A DNA stretch of 64,000 nt from an uncultured Pelagibacteraceae bacterium (GTDB taxonomy: Bacteria; Pseudomonadota; Alphaproteobacteria; Pelagibacterales; Pelagibacteraceae), in the NCBI GenBank assembly GCA_902537665.1, contig CACBCE010000005.1, forward strand, positions 1-64,000, written 5' to 3'. Shown here one piece after another: positions 22,191 through 32,113 of this stretch. The translations under genes and the position numbers were made by a program. The stretch's first letter is position 1; every line of letters starts with the position of its first letter. The notes beneath the pieces were generated by a model. It saw only the letters and a program-made list of their open reading frames with translations. It made no database searches and had not been told where the DNA came from.

Positions 22191-22945
22191 TAGTTTCAAA
22201 AAAATTATCTAAATTTAAAGAGATCAGTCATGGTTTTTTTAATAAAAAAGGTGGGTGTTCAAGAGGTATTTATAAAAGCTTAAATTGTGGGCCAGGCTCT
22301 AACGACTACAAAACAAAAGTTATCAAAAATTTGAGAATTGTTAAAAAGAAAATCAATAAAAATTCAAAAAATATTTTTTTACTCCATCAAATACATAGTA
22401 ATAAATTTGTTTTCATCAATAAATATTCTAAGTACCTAAAAAAAAAGAGAGCAGATGCAGTAATTACTGACATTCCAAGATTACCAATTGGAATTCTTAC
22501 AGCTGATTGTGCGCCAATATTAATTTTTGATAAACAAAAAAAGATGATAGCCGCTATTCATGCTGGATGGAAAGGTGCACATAAAGGAATTATTTCAAAA
22601 GTAATAAATTTCATGATTAAAAAGGGATGTGAAAAAAAGAATATAATTGCTGTTATAGGTCCTTGTATTGCTCAAAAAAGCTATAACGTTAAAGAAGATT
22701 TTAAAAGAAAATTCCTAAAAAAAGATAAAAGAAATAAAGTTTTTTTTAAAAAAAGAAAAAACTTAATTTATTTTGATTTATCAAAATATGTTAAATTACA
22801 ACTCAAATTAATGAAAATCACAAATTTAGAGACAATAAATATTGATACTTTTCCCAAAAAAAATAATTTTTTTAGTGCAAGAAGGTCTTTGCATTTAAAT
22901 CATGATGATTATGGTAGAAATATTTCATTAATTATGATTAATTAG
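22187..22945 (+). CDS. pgeF: Purine nucleoside phosphorylase / peptidoglycan-editing factor family (YfiH)
   Basis: A 252-residue protein of the multicopper-polyphenol-oxidase-like DUF152 family. It has the metal-site motifs LHQIHSN, ILTADCAPI and HAGWKGAHKGI, and a late GPCI. Members act as purine nucleoside phosphorylases/deaminases, and E. coli YfiH (PgeF) prevents misincorporation of L-Ser in peptidoglycan; which applies here is not known. The start is TTG at 22187, overlapping the previous TGA; no ATG precedes the conserved FFNKKGG segment. Confidence 0.9.
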   Translation: MIVSKKLSKFKEISHGFFNKKGGCSRGIYKSLNCGPGSNDYKTKVIKNLRIVKKKINKNSKNIFLLHQIHSNKFVFINKYSKYLKKKRADAVITDIPRLPIGILTADCAPILIFDKQKKMIAAIHAGWKGAHKGIISKVINFMIKKGCEKKNIIAVIGPCIAQKSYNVKEDFKRKFLKKDKRNKVFFKKRKNLIYFDLSKYVKLQLKLMKITNLETINIDTFPKKNNFFSARRSLHLNHDDYGRNISLIMIN

Positions 22946-22954
22946 AGTTTCTCA

Positions 22955-23887
22955 ATGAAATTATTAACTGGAAACAGCAATAAAGTTTTAAGTAAAAACA
23001 TTGCTAAATACTTAAAAACAAAACTTGTAAATTCAAGTATTAGAAAATTTGCTGATGGTGAAATTTATATTGAAATAAATGAAAATATAAGAGGAAACAG
23101 TATTTTTATTGTTCAATCTATCTCTTCTCCAGCAAATGATAATTTAATGGAATTATTGTTATGTATTGATGCTCTAAAGAGATCATCAGCAAAAAATATA
23201 ACAGCGGTAATACCGTATTTTGGATATGCAAGACAAGATAGAAAGGTTGTTCCAAGAACTTCCATATCTGCAAAACTTGTTTCAAATTTAATTACTAAAG
23301 CTGGTGCTGATAGAGTGGTAACTGTAGATTTGCACGCAGGTCAAATTCAAGGTTTCTTTGACATTCCTGTTGATAACTTATTTTCTACTCCAATATTTGC
23401 AAGACACGCTAGAAAGAAGATTAAAAGTAAAAAAATTATTTGTGTTGCACCTGATGTGGGAGGAACAGAAAGAGCTAGAGCACTTGGAAAACTTTTAAAT
23501 GTAGGACTAGCTATTGTTGATAAAAGAAGACCAAAGCCTGGACAATCACAAGTTATGAACGTTATCGGTGATGTAAAAGGACAAACTTGTATTTTAGTTG
23601 ATGATATAATTGATTCAGGTGGTACAATTGTTAATGCAGCAAAAGCTTTGAAATCTCGTGGTGCAAAAGATGTGTACGTTTATATTACTCATGGGGTTTT
23701 AAGTGGAGATGCAATTAAAAAAATTAAAAGTTCAGTAATCAAAAATTTAGTTATAACTGATACGATAGACAATGTTCATAAAACTAAAAATGTTAAAAAT
23801 ATTGAGGTTTTACCGATATCAGGTCTTATGGGTGAAGCAATAAAGAGAATTTCAAATTCAACATCTGTATCAGATTTATTTAAATAA
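22955..23887 (+). CDS. prs: Ribose-phosphate pyrophosphokinase
   Basis: Prs makes PRPP from ribose 5-phosphate and ATP for nucleotide, histidine and tryptophan synthesis. At 310 residues it has the class I length. Key motifs are [24 protein letters not shown], the Mg/ribose-phosphate loop [18 protein letters not shown] and the PRPP-binding signature [13 protein letters not shown]. It follows pgeF after 9 bases and precedes rplY after a 43-base gap with a small hairpin. Confidence 0.97.
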   Translation: MKLLTGNSNKVLSKNIAKYLKTKLVNSSIRKFADGEIYIEINENIRGNSIFIVQSISSPANDNLMELLLCIDALKRSSAKNITAVIPYFGYARQDRKVVPRTSISAKLVSNLITKAGADRVVTVDLHAGQIQGFFDIPVDNLFSTPIFARHARKKIKSKKIICVAPDVGGTERARALGKLLNVGLAIVDKRRPKPGQSQVMNVIGDVKGQTCILVDDIIDSGGTIVNAAKALKSRGAKDVYVYITHGVLSGDAIKKIKSSVIKNLVITDTIDNVHKTKNVKNIEVLPISGLMGEAIKRISNSTSVSDLFK

Positions 23888-23910
23888 ATTTCTTGATTAT
23901 TTGTAAACAT

Positions 23911-23924
23911 GAGTTAAAAAACTC
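23911..23924 (+). other. Short hairpin in the prs-rplY gap
   Basis: GAGTT-AAAA-AACTC is a perfect 5-bp stem with a 4-base loop, followed by TGTTTT and then the rplY ATG six bases later. It could be a weak attenuator or a translational control element for L25, but the stem is short and may be chance in AT-rich DNA. Confidence 0.3.
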
Positions 23925-23930
23925 TGTTTT

Positions 23931-24668
23931 ATGAATTCAATAGAAGCTAACATTAGAGATAATTCTACCAAAGGGCAGTTAAACGCTATAAGAAATAGTG
24001 GAAATGTTCCAGCTATTATCTACGGTGGTAAAGATAAAAATCAAAAGATATCTATTTCTAAAAAATTACTTAAAACTTTTATTGAAAAAGAAAATTTCTT
24101 CTCAAACATAATTACTCTAAACGTAGATGGTAGTAATCAAAATGTATTACCAAGAGAAATAAAATATCATATTTTAACTGATGAGCCAATTCATGTAGAT
24201 TTTTTAAGAGTGCTACCAGGTGTAAAAATAAAAATAGAAATTCCAGTAAATTTTATTAATCACGAAAAATCTCCAGGTCTTAAAAAAGGTGGAGTGCTTA
24301 ACATTGTGAGAAGAAAAGTAGAATTAAAATGTCCAAGTGAAAAGATACCTGAAAATTTAACGTTAGATTTAGATGGTATTGATATTGGTGAGAGTTTTAA
24401 AATATCTTCAGTTAAATTAGATCCAGAAGTTGTTCCAACAATTCAAGGAAGAGATTTTGTAATAGCAACATTAGCAGCTCCAACAGTTATGAAAGAGCCT
24501 GAAAAACCTGCTGAAGCTGAAGGTGCAGAGGGTGAAGAAGGTGCAGAGGGTGCAACTGCAGCGGCGGCCGATGGGGATAAAGCTGCTCCTGAGGGTGATA
24601 AAGGAGATAAAAAAGAGGGTGATGATAAAAAACCTGCTGACAAAAAACCTCCTGAAGAAAAAAAATAA
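23931..24668 (+). CDS. rplY: 50S ribosomal protein L25/Ctc family with acidic-basic tail
   Basis: L25 binds 5S rRNA. The 245-residue protein is of the long Ctc type: an N-terminal L25 domain (1-95), a TL5/Ctc C-terminal beta domain (about 100-185, DEPIHVDFLRV then GRDFVIATLAAP) and a low-complexity tail of about 58 residues made of Glu, Ala, Gly, Asp, Lys and Pro. The tail is richer in GC than its surroundings. The order rplY-pth-ychF is a conserved alphaproteobacterial block. Confidence 0.95.
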   Translation: MNSIEANIRDNSTKGQLNAIRNSGNVPAIIYGGKDKNQKISISKKLLKTFIEKENFFSNIITLNVDGSNQNVLPREIKYHILTDEPIHVDFLRVLPGVKIKIEIPVNFINHEKSPGLKKGGVLNIVRRKVELKCPSEKIPENLTLDLDGIDIGESFKISSVKLDPEVVPTIQGRDFVIATLAAPTVMKEPEKPAEAEGAEGEEGAEGATAAAADGDKAAPEGDKGDKKEGDDKKPADKKPPEEKK

Positions 24669-24698
24669 TCAACTAAATTGAAAATTAATCAATAGATC

Positions 24699-25259
24699 AT
24701 GCTTTTATTTGTAGGATTGGGTAATCCAACACCAGACAGCGAAAACAATCGACATAATGTTGGGTTTAAAATTATAGACGCTATTAACAAAAAATTTAGT
24801 TTATCAAAACAAAAACCAAAATTTAAAGGCTTATTAACCACTGGCAACATAGGAAATGTTAAAGTTTATGCAATCAAACCTTTAACCTTTATGAATAATT
24901 CGGGAATTTGTATTAGGGAGCTTATTGAATATTTTAAAATTGATGCTCAAGATGTAATAGTTTTTCATGATGATCTAGATGTAGAATTCGGAAAAATCAA
25001 AGCTAAATTTGGAGGATCAAGCGCGGGACACAATGGAATTGCCTCAATTGATAAGTTTATTGGCAAGGATTATTCTAGAGTAAGAATAGGTATTGGCAAA
25101 CCGAAAGGAAACATCGAAGTTGCAGATTACGTTTTACAAAATTTTGACGAAGATGAGTCATTAGGTATTGAAAAAATATCTAACCATATAAATGACTCAA
25201 TTTCTTTTCTTGTTGAAAAAAAATTAGATCTTTTTTCTAGTACAGTAAATAATAAATAA
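24699..25259 (+). CDS. pth: Peptidyl-tRNA hydrolase
   Basis: Pth releases peptides from prematurely dropped peptidyl-tRNAs. The 186-residue protein has the family signature GLGNPTPDSENNRHNVGF (with the catalytic His in RHNVG), KPLTFMNNSG, FHDDLDVEFGK and GGSSAGHNGIASI. Its stop overlaps the ychF start by one base (TAATG). Confidence 0.97.
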   Translation: MLLFVGLGNPTPDSENNRHNVGFKIIDAINKKFSLSKQKPKFKGLLTTGNIGNVKVYAIKPLTFMNNSGICIRELIEYFKIDAQDVIVFHDDLDVEFGKIKAKFGGSSAGHNGIASIDKFIGKDYSRVRIGIGKPKGNIEVADYVLQNFDEDESLGIEKISNHINDSISFLVEKKLDLFSSTVNNK

Positions 25260-26332
25260 TGAGCTTCAAGTGTGGGATCGTTGGTTTACCAAACGTAGGT
25301 AAATCTACTCTCTTCAATGCATTAACTAATTCAAATAAAGCTCAAGCAGCTAACTTTCCATTCTGCACAATTGATCCAAATATTGGTGTAGTCAGTGTAC
25401 CTGATTATCGATTAGAAAATTTAGCCAAAATTTCTAAATCAAAAAAAATTATACCTACTACTATTTCTTTTGTTGACATAGCTGGTCTTGTGAAGGGTGC
25501 ATCTAAAGGTGAAGGTTTGGGAAATAAATTTCTATCTCATATCAGAGAAGTAGACGCTATAATACATATGATTAGATGTTTTGACTCCAGTGATATTCAA
25601 AATGTAAATCCTACGGTTGACCCTGTTAGAGACCTTGAAATAATTGAAACAGAAATGAAGCTAGCAGATTTAGAGTCCATTCAAAAAAGACTTGAGAAAA
25701 ATAACAAAAAAAATATTGATGAGGATCAAATTAAAATTCTTCAAAGTTGTTTAGACTTAATTAATAATGATCAAGATTTAACAATTTTAAAATCAGAATT
25801 TACCAAAAAACAACTAAATTTAAGTGGTTTATTGTCTTTAAAGCCCAAAATATTTGTTTGTAATGTTGATGAGAAAAGTGTCCAAAATGGAAACGGTTAC
25901 ACTAAATCATTCATAGAAAAATTTGGTTTAGAAAATACTTTGATTGTATCGGCTGATATTGAAAATCAAATCAATGAGTTAGATAATGAAGAAAGAAAAA
26001 ACTACATGGAAATGATTGGTTTAAAGGACACTGGCTTGGATATGTTGATTCAAAAAGGTTATAAGATTTTAGAATTAGACACTTTTTTTACCTCAGGTCC
26101 TGAGGAAACAAGAGCCTGGACTATTCAGAAAAATTGTTTAGCTCCAAAAGCTGCTGGTGAAATACATACTGATTTTGAGAAAGGATTTATTAGAGCTGAG
26201 ACTATTTCTTACAATGATTTTGTTGAAAATGATGGATGGGTAAATTCTAAGACAAAAGGAAAAATGAGATTAGAGGGTAAAGACTATATTGTTAAAGACG
26301 GTGACGTTTTAAACTTTCGTTTCAATACGTGA
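25259..26332 (+). CDS. ychF: Redox-regulated ATPase/GTPase YchF (Obg-like)
   Basis: A 357-residue OLA1/YchF protein: P-loop GLPNVGKST at residues 9-17, FVDIAGLVKGASKGEGLGN (G3), CNVDE in place of the GTP-specific NKxD, and a C-terminal TGS domain (TFFTSGPEETRAW, RAETISYNDF). YchF prefers ATP and associates with ribosomes. The gene collides with petC: their 3' ends overlap by 24 bases on opposite strands. Confidence 0.97.
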   Translation: MSFKCGIVGLPNVGKSTLFNALTNSNKAQAANFPFCTIDPNIGVVSVPDYRLENLAKISKSKKIIPTTISFVDIAGLVKGASKGEGLGNKFLSHIREVDAIIHMIRCFDSSDIQNVNPTVDPVRDLEIIETEMKLADLESIQKRLEKNNKKNIDEDQIKILQSCLDLINNDQDLTILKSEFTKKQLNLSGLLSLKPKIFVCNVDEKSVQNGNGYTKSFIEKFGLENTLIVSADIENQINELDNEERKNYMEMIGLKDTGLDMLIQKGYKILELDTFFTSGPEETRAWTIQKNCLAPKAAGEIHTDFEKGFIRAETISYNDFVENDGWVNSKTKGKMRLEGKDYIVKDGDVLNFRFNT

Positions 26333-27088
26333 CCAGATTCTCTTCATACTAAAATAAACTAAAACTGTTAATATAATTAAATAAACTATTGCTTTAAAAC
26401 CCATTTTATGACGTGTTTCTAAATGAGGTTCTGCAGTCCACATTAAAAAAGTTGTAACATCTTTTGCCATTTGTTCTACAGAAGCATTAGTACCATCTGA
26501 GTATTCTACTAAACCATCAGAAAGTTGATTGGACATTTTGATCTTATTTCCATACATGTATTTGTTATAGTAAACACCATCATCTAAAGTCACCCCAGCT
26601 GGTGGATCTTCATATCCTTGAAGAAGTGAATAAATATAATCAACTCCACCACCTCTCGCTTTTACTAAAACAGTCATATCGGGCGGGTATGCTCCACCGT
26701 TTGCTGCTTGAGCAGCTTTTTCATTTTCGTAAGGCATCACAAATTTATCCGACAATCTTCCTGGTCTCATAAACATTTCACCATCTGCATTGGGTCCATC
26801 TTTTACCTCGAAAGATGCTGCAATGGCTTTTGCTTGCTCCACTGAAAATTCAGGCCCACCATCTTCTACTAGATTTCTATAACTTAGATATTTCATAGAA
26901 TGGCATGAAGAACAAACTTCTTGATAAACTTGATATCCTCTTTGAAGGGCAGCTCTGTCAAACTTGCCAAAGGGACCCTTAAAACTCCAATCAGTTTTTA
27001 AATATTCAACTTTCTCAGCTGCATTAGAGTTAAATTGAAATCCAAAAAATAATGCTATTAAAAACGATATTCTAAAAAAATTTTTCAC
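26309..27088 (-). CDS. petC: Cytochrome c1 of the bc1 complex
   Basis: A 259-residue cytochrome c1 that passes electrons from the Rieske protein to soluble cytochrome c. An N-terminal signal peptide (about 23 residues) is followed by the heme-binding CSSCHS, a distal axial Met region ([18 protein letters not shown]) and a C-terminal membrane anchor ([16 protein letters not shown]). It overlaps petB by 4 bases and ends 24 bases inside ychF on the other strand. Confidence 0.96.
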   Translation of the reverse strand: MKNFFRISFLIALFFGFQFNSNAAEKVEYLKTDWSFKGPFGKFDRAALQRGYQVYQEVCSSCHSMKYLSYRNLVEDGGPEFSVEQAKAIAASFEVKDGPNADGEMFMRPGRLSDKFVMPYENEKAAQAANGGAYPPDMTVLVKARGGGVDYIYSLLQGYEDPPAGVTLDDGVYYNKYMYGNKIKMSNQLSDGLVEYSDGTNASVEQMAKDVTTFLMWTAEPHLETRHKMGFKAIVYLIILTVLVYFSMKRIWSRIETKV

Positions 27089-28350
27089 TGATCTTTAAAA
27101 CTATCCTTTTTTTTCACCGTAGCAAGATTAGGTGATCCACCCAAAATTGGTTCGGTAATACTCAAAGGAACAGGTGTGGTCCTCTCTTTGAATCCTAAAA
27201 CTGGCAGTACAACTAAAAAATGAAGGAAGTAATATGCTGTTGCAATCCTAGCAATTAATAAGTAAAGACCCTCAGCTGGCATAGCTCCGACATATCCTAA
27301 AATTAAAACATCAGCTACTAAGATCCAATAGAACTGCTTATATAAAGGTCTAAACACTGCAGATCTAATTTTTGAAGTATCTAACCAAGGAAGTGCAGCT
27401 AATATTAAAATAGCAGACAACATCGCTATAACACCTAGAAGTTTATCCGGAACTGATCTCAGAATTGCATAAAAAGGTAACAGATACCATTCAGGAACAA
27501 TATGAGCTGGTGTTACAAGAGGATTTGCTTCAATATAATTATCAGCATGACCTAAAATATTTGGTGTATAGAAAACAAAAAAAGCGAAAACAATCATAAA
27601 CATCAACAACGCAAAACCATCCTTGATAACTATGTAAGGATGAAATGGGACTGTGTCTTTTGAAGGTTTTTTTATATCAATTCCTATTGGATTATTATTT
27701 CCAGGCACATGAAGAGCCCAAATATGTAAAACAACTAAACCTAAAATTAAAAAAGGAATTAAGTAGTGTAGAGTAAAAAATCTCGTAAGTGTTGGGTTAT
27801 CAACCGAATACCCTCCCCATAACCATGTTACTATTCCCTCACCTACCAAAGGAATTGCACTAAATAAATTTGTAATAACTGTAGCTCCCCAAAAACTCAT
27901 TTGTCCCCATGGTAAAACATAGCCGAGGAAAGCTGCTGCCATCATAAGCAGATAAATTATTATTCCGATAATCCATATAACTTCTCTAGGTGATTTATAA
28001 GAGCCATAAAATAAAGATCTAAAAATATGAATATATACTGCTAAGAAAAACATTGAAGCTCCGTTTGCATGTATATATCTTATTAACCATCCATAGTTCA
28101 CATCTCTCATTATGTGTTCAACACTTTGGAACGCCATATCAGCATGTGCGATATAGTGCATTGCTAAAACTAATCCGGTTACAATTTGAGTAATCAAACA
28201 AAAAGTAAGAATTCCACCAAAAGTCCACCAATAATTTAAATTTTTTGGTGTTGGATAATCGGTTAAATGGTTTGCCAAAGTTAAAAGAGGTAATCTGTCG
28301 TTAAACCATTTTCCGACTTTTGATTTTGGTGTGTATTCGTGTTCACTCAT
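27085..28350 (-). CDS. petB: Cytochrome b of the bc1 complex
   Basis: A 421-residue, eight-helix cytochrome b with both quinone sites. It shows the four heme-ligand His region ([10 protein letters not shown] ... [29 protein letters not shown]), [19 protein letters not shown] of the Qo site and the [14 protein letters not shown] loop (PEWY). It oxidises ubiquinol and pumps charge by the Q cycle. It sits between petA (6-base gap) and petC (4-base overlap). Confidence 0.97.
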   Translation of the reverse strand: MSEHEYTPKSKVGKWFNDRLPLLTLANHLTDYPTPKNLNYWWTFGGILTFCLITQIVTGLVLAMHYIAHADMAFQSVEHIMRDVNYGWLIRYIHANGASMFFLAVYIHIFRSLFYGSYKSPREVIWIIGIIIYLLMMAAAFLGYVLPWGQMSFWGATVITNLFSAIPLVGEGIVTWLWGGYSVDNPTLTRFFTLHYLIPFLILGLVVLHIWALHVPGNNNPIGIDIKKPSKDTVPFHPYIVIKDGFALLMFMIVFAFFVFYTPNILGHADNYIEANPLVTPAHIVPEWYLLPFYAILRSVPDKLLGVIAMLSAILILAALPWLDTSKIRSAVFRPLYKQFYWILVADVLILGYVGAMPAEGLYLLIARIATAYYFLHFLVVLPVLGFKERTTPVPLSITEPILGGSPNLATVKKKDSFKDQ

Positions 28351-28356
28351 AAAAAA

Positions 28357-28863
28357 TTATCCAATCTTAATTGTGTTAGCATCAACAAATTTATATTCTG
28401 GAATTTCCATATTTGTTGGAGCTGGACCTTTTCTAATTCTTCCAGAAGTATCGTAATGAGAACCATGGCATGGGCAGAACCATCCATTGTAGTCACCTTT
28501 TTGATCCAAAGGCACACAACCTAAGTGCGTGCATACTCCAAGCATAACAAGCCACTCTGGATTTTTTGCACGATCTTCATCTTTTTCAGGATGCTTTAAA
28601 TCTTCCAACTTAACAGATTTGGCTTCAGCTATTTCCTCTTGAGTTCTTCTTCTAATAAAAACTGGCTTTCCTCTCCATAACACAGTTATGGTTTTTCCTG
28701 GATTGACTGCGCTCACATCAACCTCAGTGCTTGCTAACGCTTTTACAGAAGCATCTGGGTTCATTTGATCTATCATAGGCCAAATCACTGCACCCGCCCC
28801 AACTGCTCCAACCGCATATGTAGCTGTAAATAAAAAATCTCTTCTTTTAGTTTTCTTTTCCAC
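28357..28863 (-). CDS. petA: Ubiquinol-cytochrome c reductase Rieske iron-sulfur subunit
   Basis: A 168-residue Rieske protein. The N-terminus carries a twin-Arg segment ([21 protein letters not shown]) that acts as TAT signal and membrane anchor. The 2Fe-2S cluster ligands are in CTHLGC and CPCHGS, with the [10 protein letters not shown] proline loop behind. The start codon is GTG at 28863. It is first of petABC; 91 bases separate it from divergent trmL. Confidence 0.96.
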   Translation of the reverse strand: MEKKTKRRDFLFTATYAVGAVGAGAVIWPMIDQMNPDASVKALASTEVDVSAVNPGKTITVLWRGKPVFIRRRTQEEIAEAKSVKLEDLKHPEKDEDRAKNPEWLVMLGVCTHLGCVPLDQKGDYNGWFCPCHGSHYDTSGRIRKGPAPTNMEIPEYKFVDANTIKIG

Positions 28864-28920
28864 TGTTTATAGGTTCTTATAATTCTATATGTTGATTTAG
28901 GTAGTTAATATATGATTACA

Positions 28921-28926
28921 TATAAT
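28921..28926 (+). promoter_or_regulatory. Candidate -10 element for trmL-hemF-greA
   Basis: A perfect TATAAT sits 29 bases before the trmL start in the 91-base divergent gap to petA. No good -35 lies at 16-18 bases; TTGATT at 28892-28897 is 23 bases away. Assignment is tentative. Confidence 0.3.
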
Positions 28927-28954
28927 AAAAAAGTATTATTTTTCTACTGATAGA

Positions 28955-29428
28955 ATGACACATAATCTAATTAATGATGGGCCAAAAATTGCACTATTTG
29001 AACCTGATATCCCTCAAAATACTGCTGCAATCATAAGAACTTGCGCCTGTTTGGGGGCGAAATTAGAAATAATAGAACCTTGTGGATTTTTATTAAACGA
29101 TAAGAGATTTAAAAGAGTTGTGATGGATTATATGGATGAAAAAGAGATTAGATATTATAAAAGCTCCGATCAATTTTTTGATGAGAAACAGAATCAAAGA
29201 ATTATACTTATGACCACAAAAGCCTCTAGCCCATATACAGAATTTAAGTTTAAAAAAAATGATACAATTTTATTTGGAAGAGAAAGCGCGGGAGTGCCTG
29301 AATTTGTACATAAAATGATAAATAATAGGTTAAAAATTCCAATGCGAAACAATAAGCGATCTTTAAATATTTCTTCTTCTGTTGCTATAATATTGGCCGA
29401 GTGTTTAAAACAAAATAAATTAATTTAA
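28955..29428 (+). CDS. trmL: tRNA (cytidine/uridine-34-2'-O)-methyltransferase
   Basis: A 157-residue SPOUT methyltransferase of the minimal TrmL type, which methylates the wobble ribose of some tRNA-Leu species using SAM. Knot motifs are NTAAIIRTCACLGAKLEIIEP, ILFGRESAGVPEFV and IPMRNNKRSLNISSSVAIIL. It abuts hemF with no gap. The pairing with petABC on one side and hemF on the other is a common alphaproteobacterial arrangement. Confidence 0.93.
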   Translation: MTHNLINDGPKIALFEPDIPQNTAAIIRTCACLGAKLEIIEPCGFLLNDKRFKRVVMDYMDEKEIRYYKSSDQFFDEKQNQRIILMTTKASSPYTEFKFKKNDTILFGRESAGVPEFVHKMINNRLKIPMRNNKRSLNISSSVAIILAECLKQNKLI

Positions 29429-30256
29429 ATGGATCTAGAAATAAAACAAAAATTGACAAGTAATTGGTTTAAATCTTTGCAGGAAATGTTCTGCAAAACT
29501 ATTAGTGATTTTGAAAAAAACAAGATCAGTTTTAAGTCGACTTCATGGAAAAGAAATTTAAAAAAAGATGAAGGTGGTGGTGAATATAGAATCCTAAAAG
29601 ATGGAAAAATTTTTGATAAAGTAGGTGTTAATTTTTCAAAAGTTTATGGAAAATTTCCAAAAAAATTTCAACAAAATATACCTGGCGCTCAAAAAGATCC
29701 TAGGTTCTGGGCATCAGGGATATCTGTTGTAATGCATATGAAAAATCCTTTAATTCCTGCGATGCATTTTAATACTAGATATATTTGTACGACTTTTGAT
29801 TGGTTCGGTGGTGGTATTGATGTTACTCCATCAAAAAAAGATAATAAAGAAAAAGAACAATTTCACAAAACTCTTAGAGATATGTGCAATCGTCATGACA
29901 AAAATTATTATAAAAAATATAAAAAATGGTGTGATGAATATTTTTATCTACCTCATAGAAAAGAGCCCCGTGGAATAGGTGGTATTTTTTTTGATTATAA
30001 AAAAAACAATTTTGAAAAAAATTTCAAATTTGTCAGAGATGTTGGTATTACCTTTGAGACTATTTTTCAAAAAATTATAAATAAAAAAATTAAAAAAAAA
30101 TGGACTTCTAAAGATAAAGAAAATCAATATATTAAAAGAGGAAGATATGCAGAATTCAATTTACTATATGACAGGGGTACAAAATTTGGATTACAAACAG
30201 GTGGTAATGTTGAGGGAATATTAATGTCATTACCTCCTCATGCAAAATGGAAATGA
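29429..30256 (+). CDS. hemF: Oxygen-dependent coproporphyrinogen III oxidase
   Basis: HemF decarboxylates coproporphyrinogen III to protoporphyrinogen IX using O2, in heme synthesis. The 275-residue protein has [21 protein letters not shown], the signature TWRYICT-like [47 protein letters not shown] and a C-terminal SLPPHAKW. Dependence on O2 fits an aerobic surface-water organism. The stop is one base from the greA ATG. Confidence 0.96.
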   Translation: MDLEIKQKLTSNWFKSLQEMFCKTISDFEKNKISFKSTSWKRNLKKDEGGGEYRILKDGKIFDKVGVNFSKVYGKFPKKFQQNIPGAQKDPRFWASGISVVMHMKNPLIPAMHFNTRYICTTFDWFGGGIDVTPSKKDNKEKEQFHKTLRDMCNRHDKNYYKKYKKWCDEYFYLPHRKEPRGIGGIFFDYKKNNFEKNFKFVRDVGITFETIFQKIINKKIKKKWTSKDKENQYIKRGRYAEFNLLYDRGTKFGLQTGGNVEGILMSLPPHAKWK

Positions 30257-30257
30257 T

Positions 30258-30734
30258 ATGGATAAAGAACCAATTACCTTGAATGGCTTAAATAAACTAA
30301 AAGAAGAATTAATTTTTTTAAAAGAAAAAAAAAGACCAGAAATAGTTGCCGCAATTGCTGAAGCAAGATCACACGGAGATTTAAAAGAAAACGCTGAGTA
30401 TCATGCAGCAAAAGAAGAGCAGTCTCACAACGAAGGCAGGATAACAGAAATAAATGATATTATTGCAAGAGCAAACGTCATTGATGTTACTAAAATAAAC
30501 AATGACGGCAAAGTAATTTTTGGTGCCACAGTATTTTTGGAAAATTTAGATACAGGTGAAAAGATAGATTATAAAATAGTCGGAAAAGATGAAGCGGATT
30601 TAAAAAAAAAACTGTTATATTTTCAATCGCCAATAGGTAAAGGTCTCATTGGAAAAAATAAAAATGATCTTGTGGAAATAAATACTCCCGCTGGAGTAAA
30701 AAACTTTGAAATTAAAGACGTCAAATATCTTTAA
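30258..30734 (+). CDS. greA: Transcription elongation factor GreA
   Basis: About 158 residues from the ATG at 30258 ([18 protein letters not shown]). GreA enters the RNA polymerase secondary channel and stimulates cleavage of backtracked RNA. The N-terminal coiled coil carries the acidic tip [20 protein letters not shown], and the C-terminal FKBP-like domain ends [20 protein letters not shown]. The gene ends convergently with the CCA-enzyme gene, sharing TTAA at 30731-30734. Confidence 0.96.
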   Translation: MDKEPITLNGLNKLKEELIFLKEKKRPEIVAAIAEARSHGDLKENAEYHAAKEEQSHNEGRITEINDIIARANVIDVTKINNDGKVIFGATVFLENLDTGEKIDYKIVGKDEADLKKKLLYFQSPIGKGLIGKNKNDLVEINTPAGVKNFEIKDVKYL

Positions 30735-32005
30735 CCTTTTACAATAATATCGATTTGTTTGTCAGAAATTTTGAAATTATTCCTGATCCACTCCTCCTCG
30801 ATTAATTTCAGCATACTTCCCAACTGTCTTCCCTCTGGTATTTTGTATCTAGTCATTAATAAATTAGCTCCAACAGGTAAACTTGGCGTAATCTTATTTT
30901 TATATAATTCTAGTAAGCTCAACAATTTCTTATCTAATTTCTTTGTTTTTATAATCTTAAAATTTATAATATCTAATACTGCTTGCTTTCCATCATAATA
31001 TAAAACTTTATTTAAGTTCACTTCATTTAAAGTTTTTGACTCATTCTTTTCATTATAAAAGTTACTAATAGCATAAGCTCTTTTTTGATCTTTTTTTGAA
31101 ATATTATATTTGTACAGGAAGTATTCTAGATTGTCTGTTTCATCTATTATCATTAAAAATAAAGTAAACATAAAATCCAGATTAATAAATAGTTCTCTCT
31201 TTACTTTGATTGCATCAATAATACTTTTGATATTCTTTAGCTCTGGAAAAATTAACATTATTAGGTCGATGCTGAATTTATCTTTTGATAAATTTTCTAA
31301 TTTATTTGATTTTAATAATTTTTTTAATTCATCTAATAGTCTCTCTTTAGATATAATAGAAATACCACTTATATTGATTTTTATTACTTTAATTATTTCC
31401 TCTTTGTGAGGCTGCTTTGAGTAATTTAAAAAAAATCTTAAGTATCTTAATATCCGTAAATAATCTTCTTTAATTCTTTTTTCAGGGTTGCCAATAAAGC
31501 TAACCTGACCTATTTCAATATCTTTTTTTCCATTATAAGGATCGAATAAATTTCCATCCAAATCAGCATAAATAGAGTTAATAGTAAAATCCCTTCTCGC
31601 AGCATCTTTTTTCCAATCTTTGGAGAATTTTACTTTAGCATGTCTACCATCTGTAATAATATCTTCTCTTAGAGATGTTATCTCATACTTATGATCGTCT
31701 ATAGTGGCTGTAATTGTTCCATGCTCAATTCCTGACTCATAAAAATTAATTTTATTTTTTTTTAAAATTTCAGTGACTTCTAAAGGAGTTAAATTTGTTG
31801 CTAAATCAATGTCGTCAACTTTCTCATTATTCAATATTTTTCTCACACAACCTCCAACATATCTAATCTCACTTTCAGATGAGTGAGAATTGATAGCCTC
31901 AAAAATTTTTTTCACAGGTGTTGTTAATGAAAGTTTTTTGATGTTATTCTTAAATGAGTTAAGATTTTTTGATCTTGAGAAAATTTTATTTAAAAAGTAT
32001 TTCAT
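30731..32005 (-). CDS. CCA tRNA nucleotidyltransferase / poly(A) polymerase family
   Basis: A 424-residue class II nucleotidyltransferase. The head has [11 protein letters not shown] and the catalytic DIDLAT with its two Asp; further on are [31 protein letters not shown] and [12 protein letters not shown], all typical of CCA-adding enzymes. It adds or repairs the tRNA 3' CCA; a poly(A) polymerase role cannot be excluded. Its ATG is 3 nt after the encoded CCA of tRNA-Gln, so the processed mRNA would be practically leaderless. Confidence 0.93.
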   Translation of the reverse strand: MKYFLNKIFSRSKNLNSFKNNIKKLSLTTPVKKIFEAINSHSSESEIRYVGGCVRKILNNEKVDDIDLATNLTPLEVTEILKKNKINFYESGIEHGTITATIDDHKYEITSLREDIITDGRHAKVKFSKDWKKDAARRDFTINSIYADLDGNLFDPYNGKKDIEIGQVSFIGNPEKRIKEDYLRILRYLRFFLNYSKQPHKEEIIKVIKINISGISIISKERLLDELKKLLKSNKLENLSKDKFSIDLIMLIFPELKNIKSIIDAIKVKRELFINLDFMFTLFLMIIDETDNLEYFLYKYNISKKDQKRAYAISNFYNEKNESKTLNEVNLNKVLYYDGKQAVLDIINFKIIKTKKLDKKLLSLLELYKNKITPSLPVGANLLMTRYKIPEGRQLGSMLKLIEEEWIRNNFKISDKQIDIIVKG

Positions 32006-32008
32006 ATT

Positions 32009-32082
32009 TGGCTGGGGCGCTAGGATTCGAACCTAGGATGCAGGTACCAAAAACCCGTGCCTTACCGCTTGGCTACGCCCCA
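32009..32082 (-). tRNA. trnQ: tRNA-Gln (anticodon UUG)
   Basis: On the minus strand TGGGGCG (82-76) pairs with CGCCCCA (19-13) as a 7-bp acceptor stem, followed by discriminator G and an encoded CCA (32011-32009). The D arm is GCCAAGCGGTAAGGC, the anticodon arm CGGGT-TTTTGGT-ACCTG with anticodon TTG, and the T arm CTAGG-TTCGAAT-CCTAG. All arms fold properly; it decodes CAA. It lies 31 bases after ispE and 3 bases before the CCA-enzyme ATG on the same strand. Confidence 0.97.
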
Positions 32083-32113
32083 ATCTAATTTCGTATAACA
32101 CAAAAGAAAGAAT

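Noticed and set aside
24443-24672. Two minus-strand ORFs opposite the rplY tail
   Set aside because: Ser/Pro/Ala-rich products are the complement of the low-complexity L25 tail.
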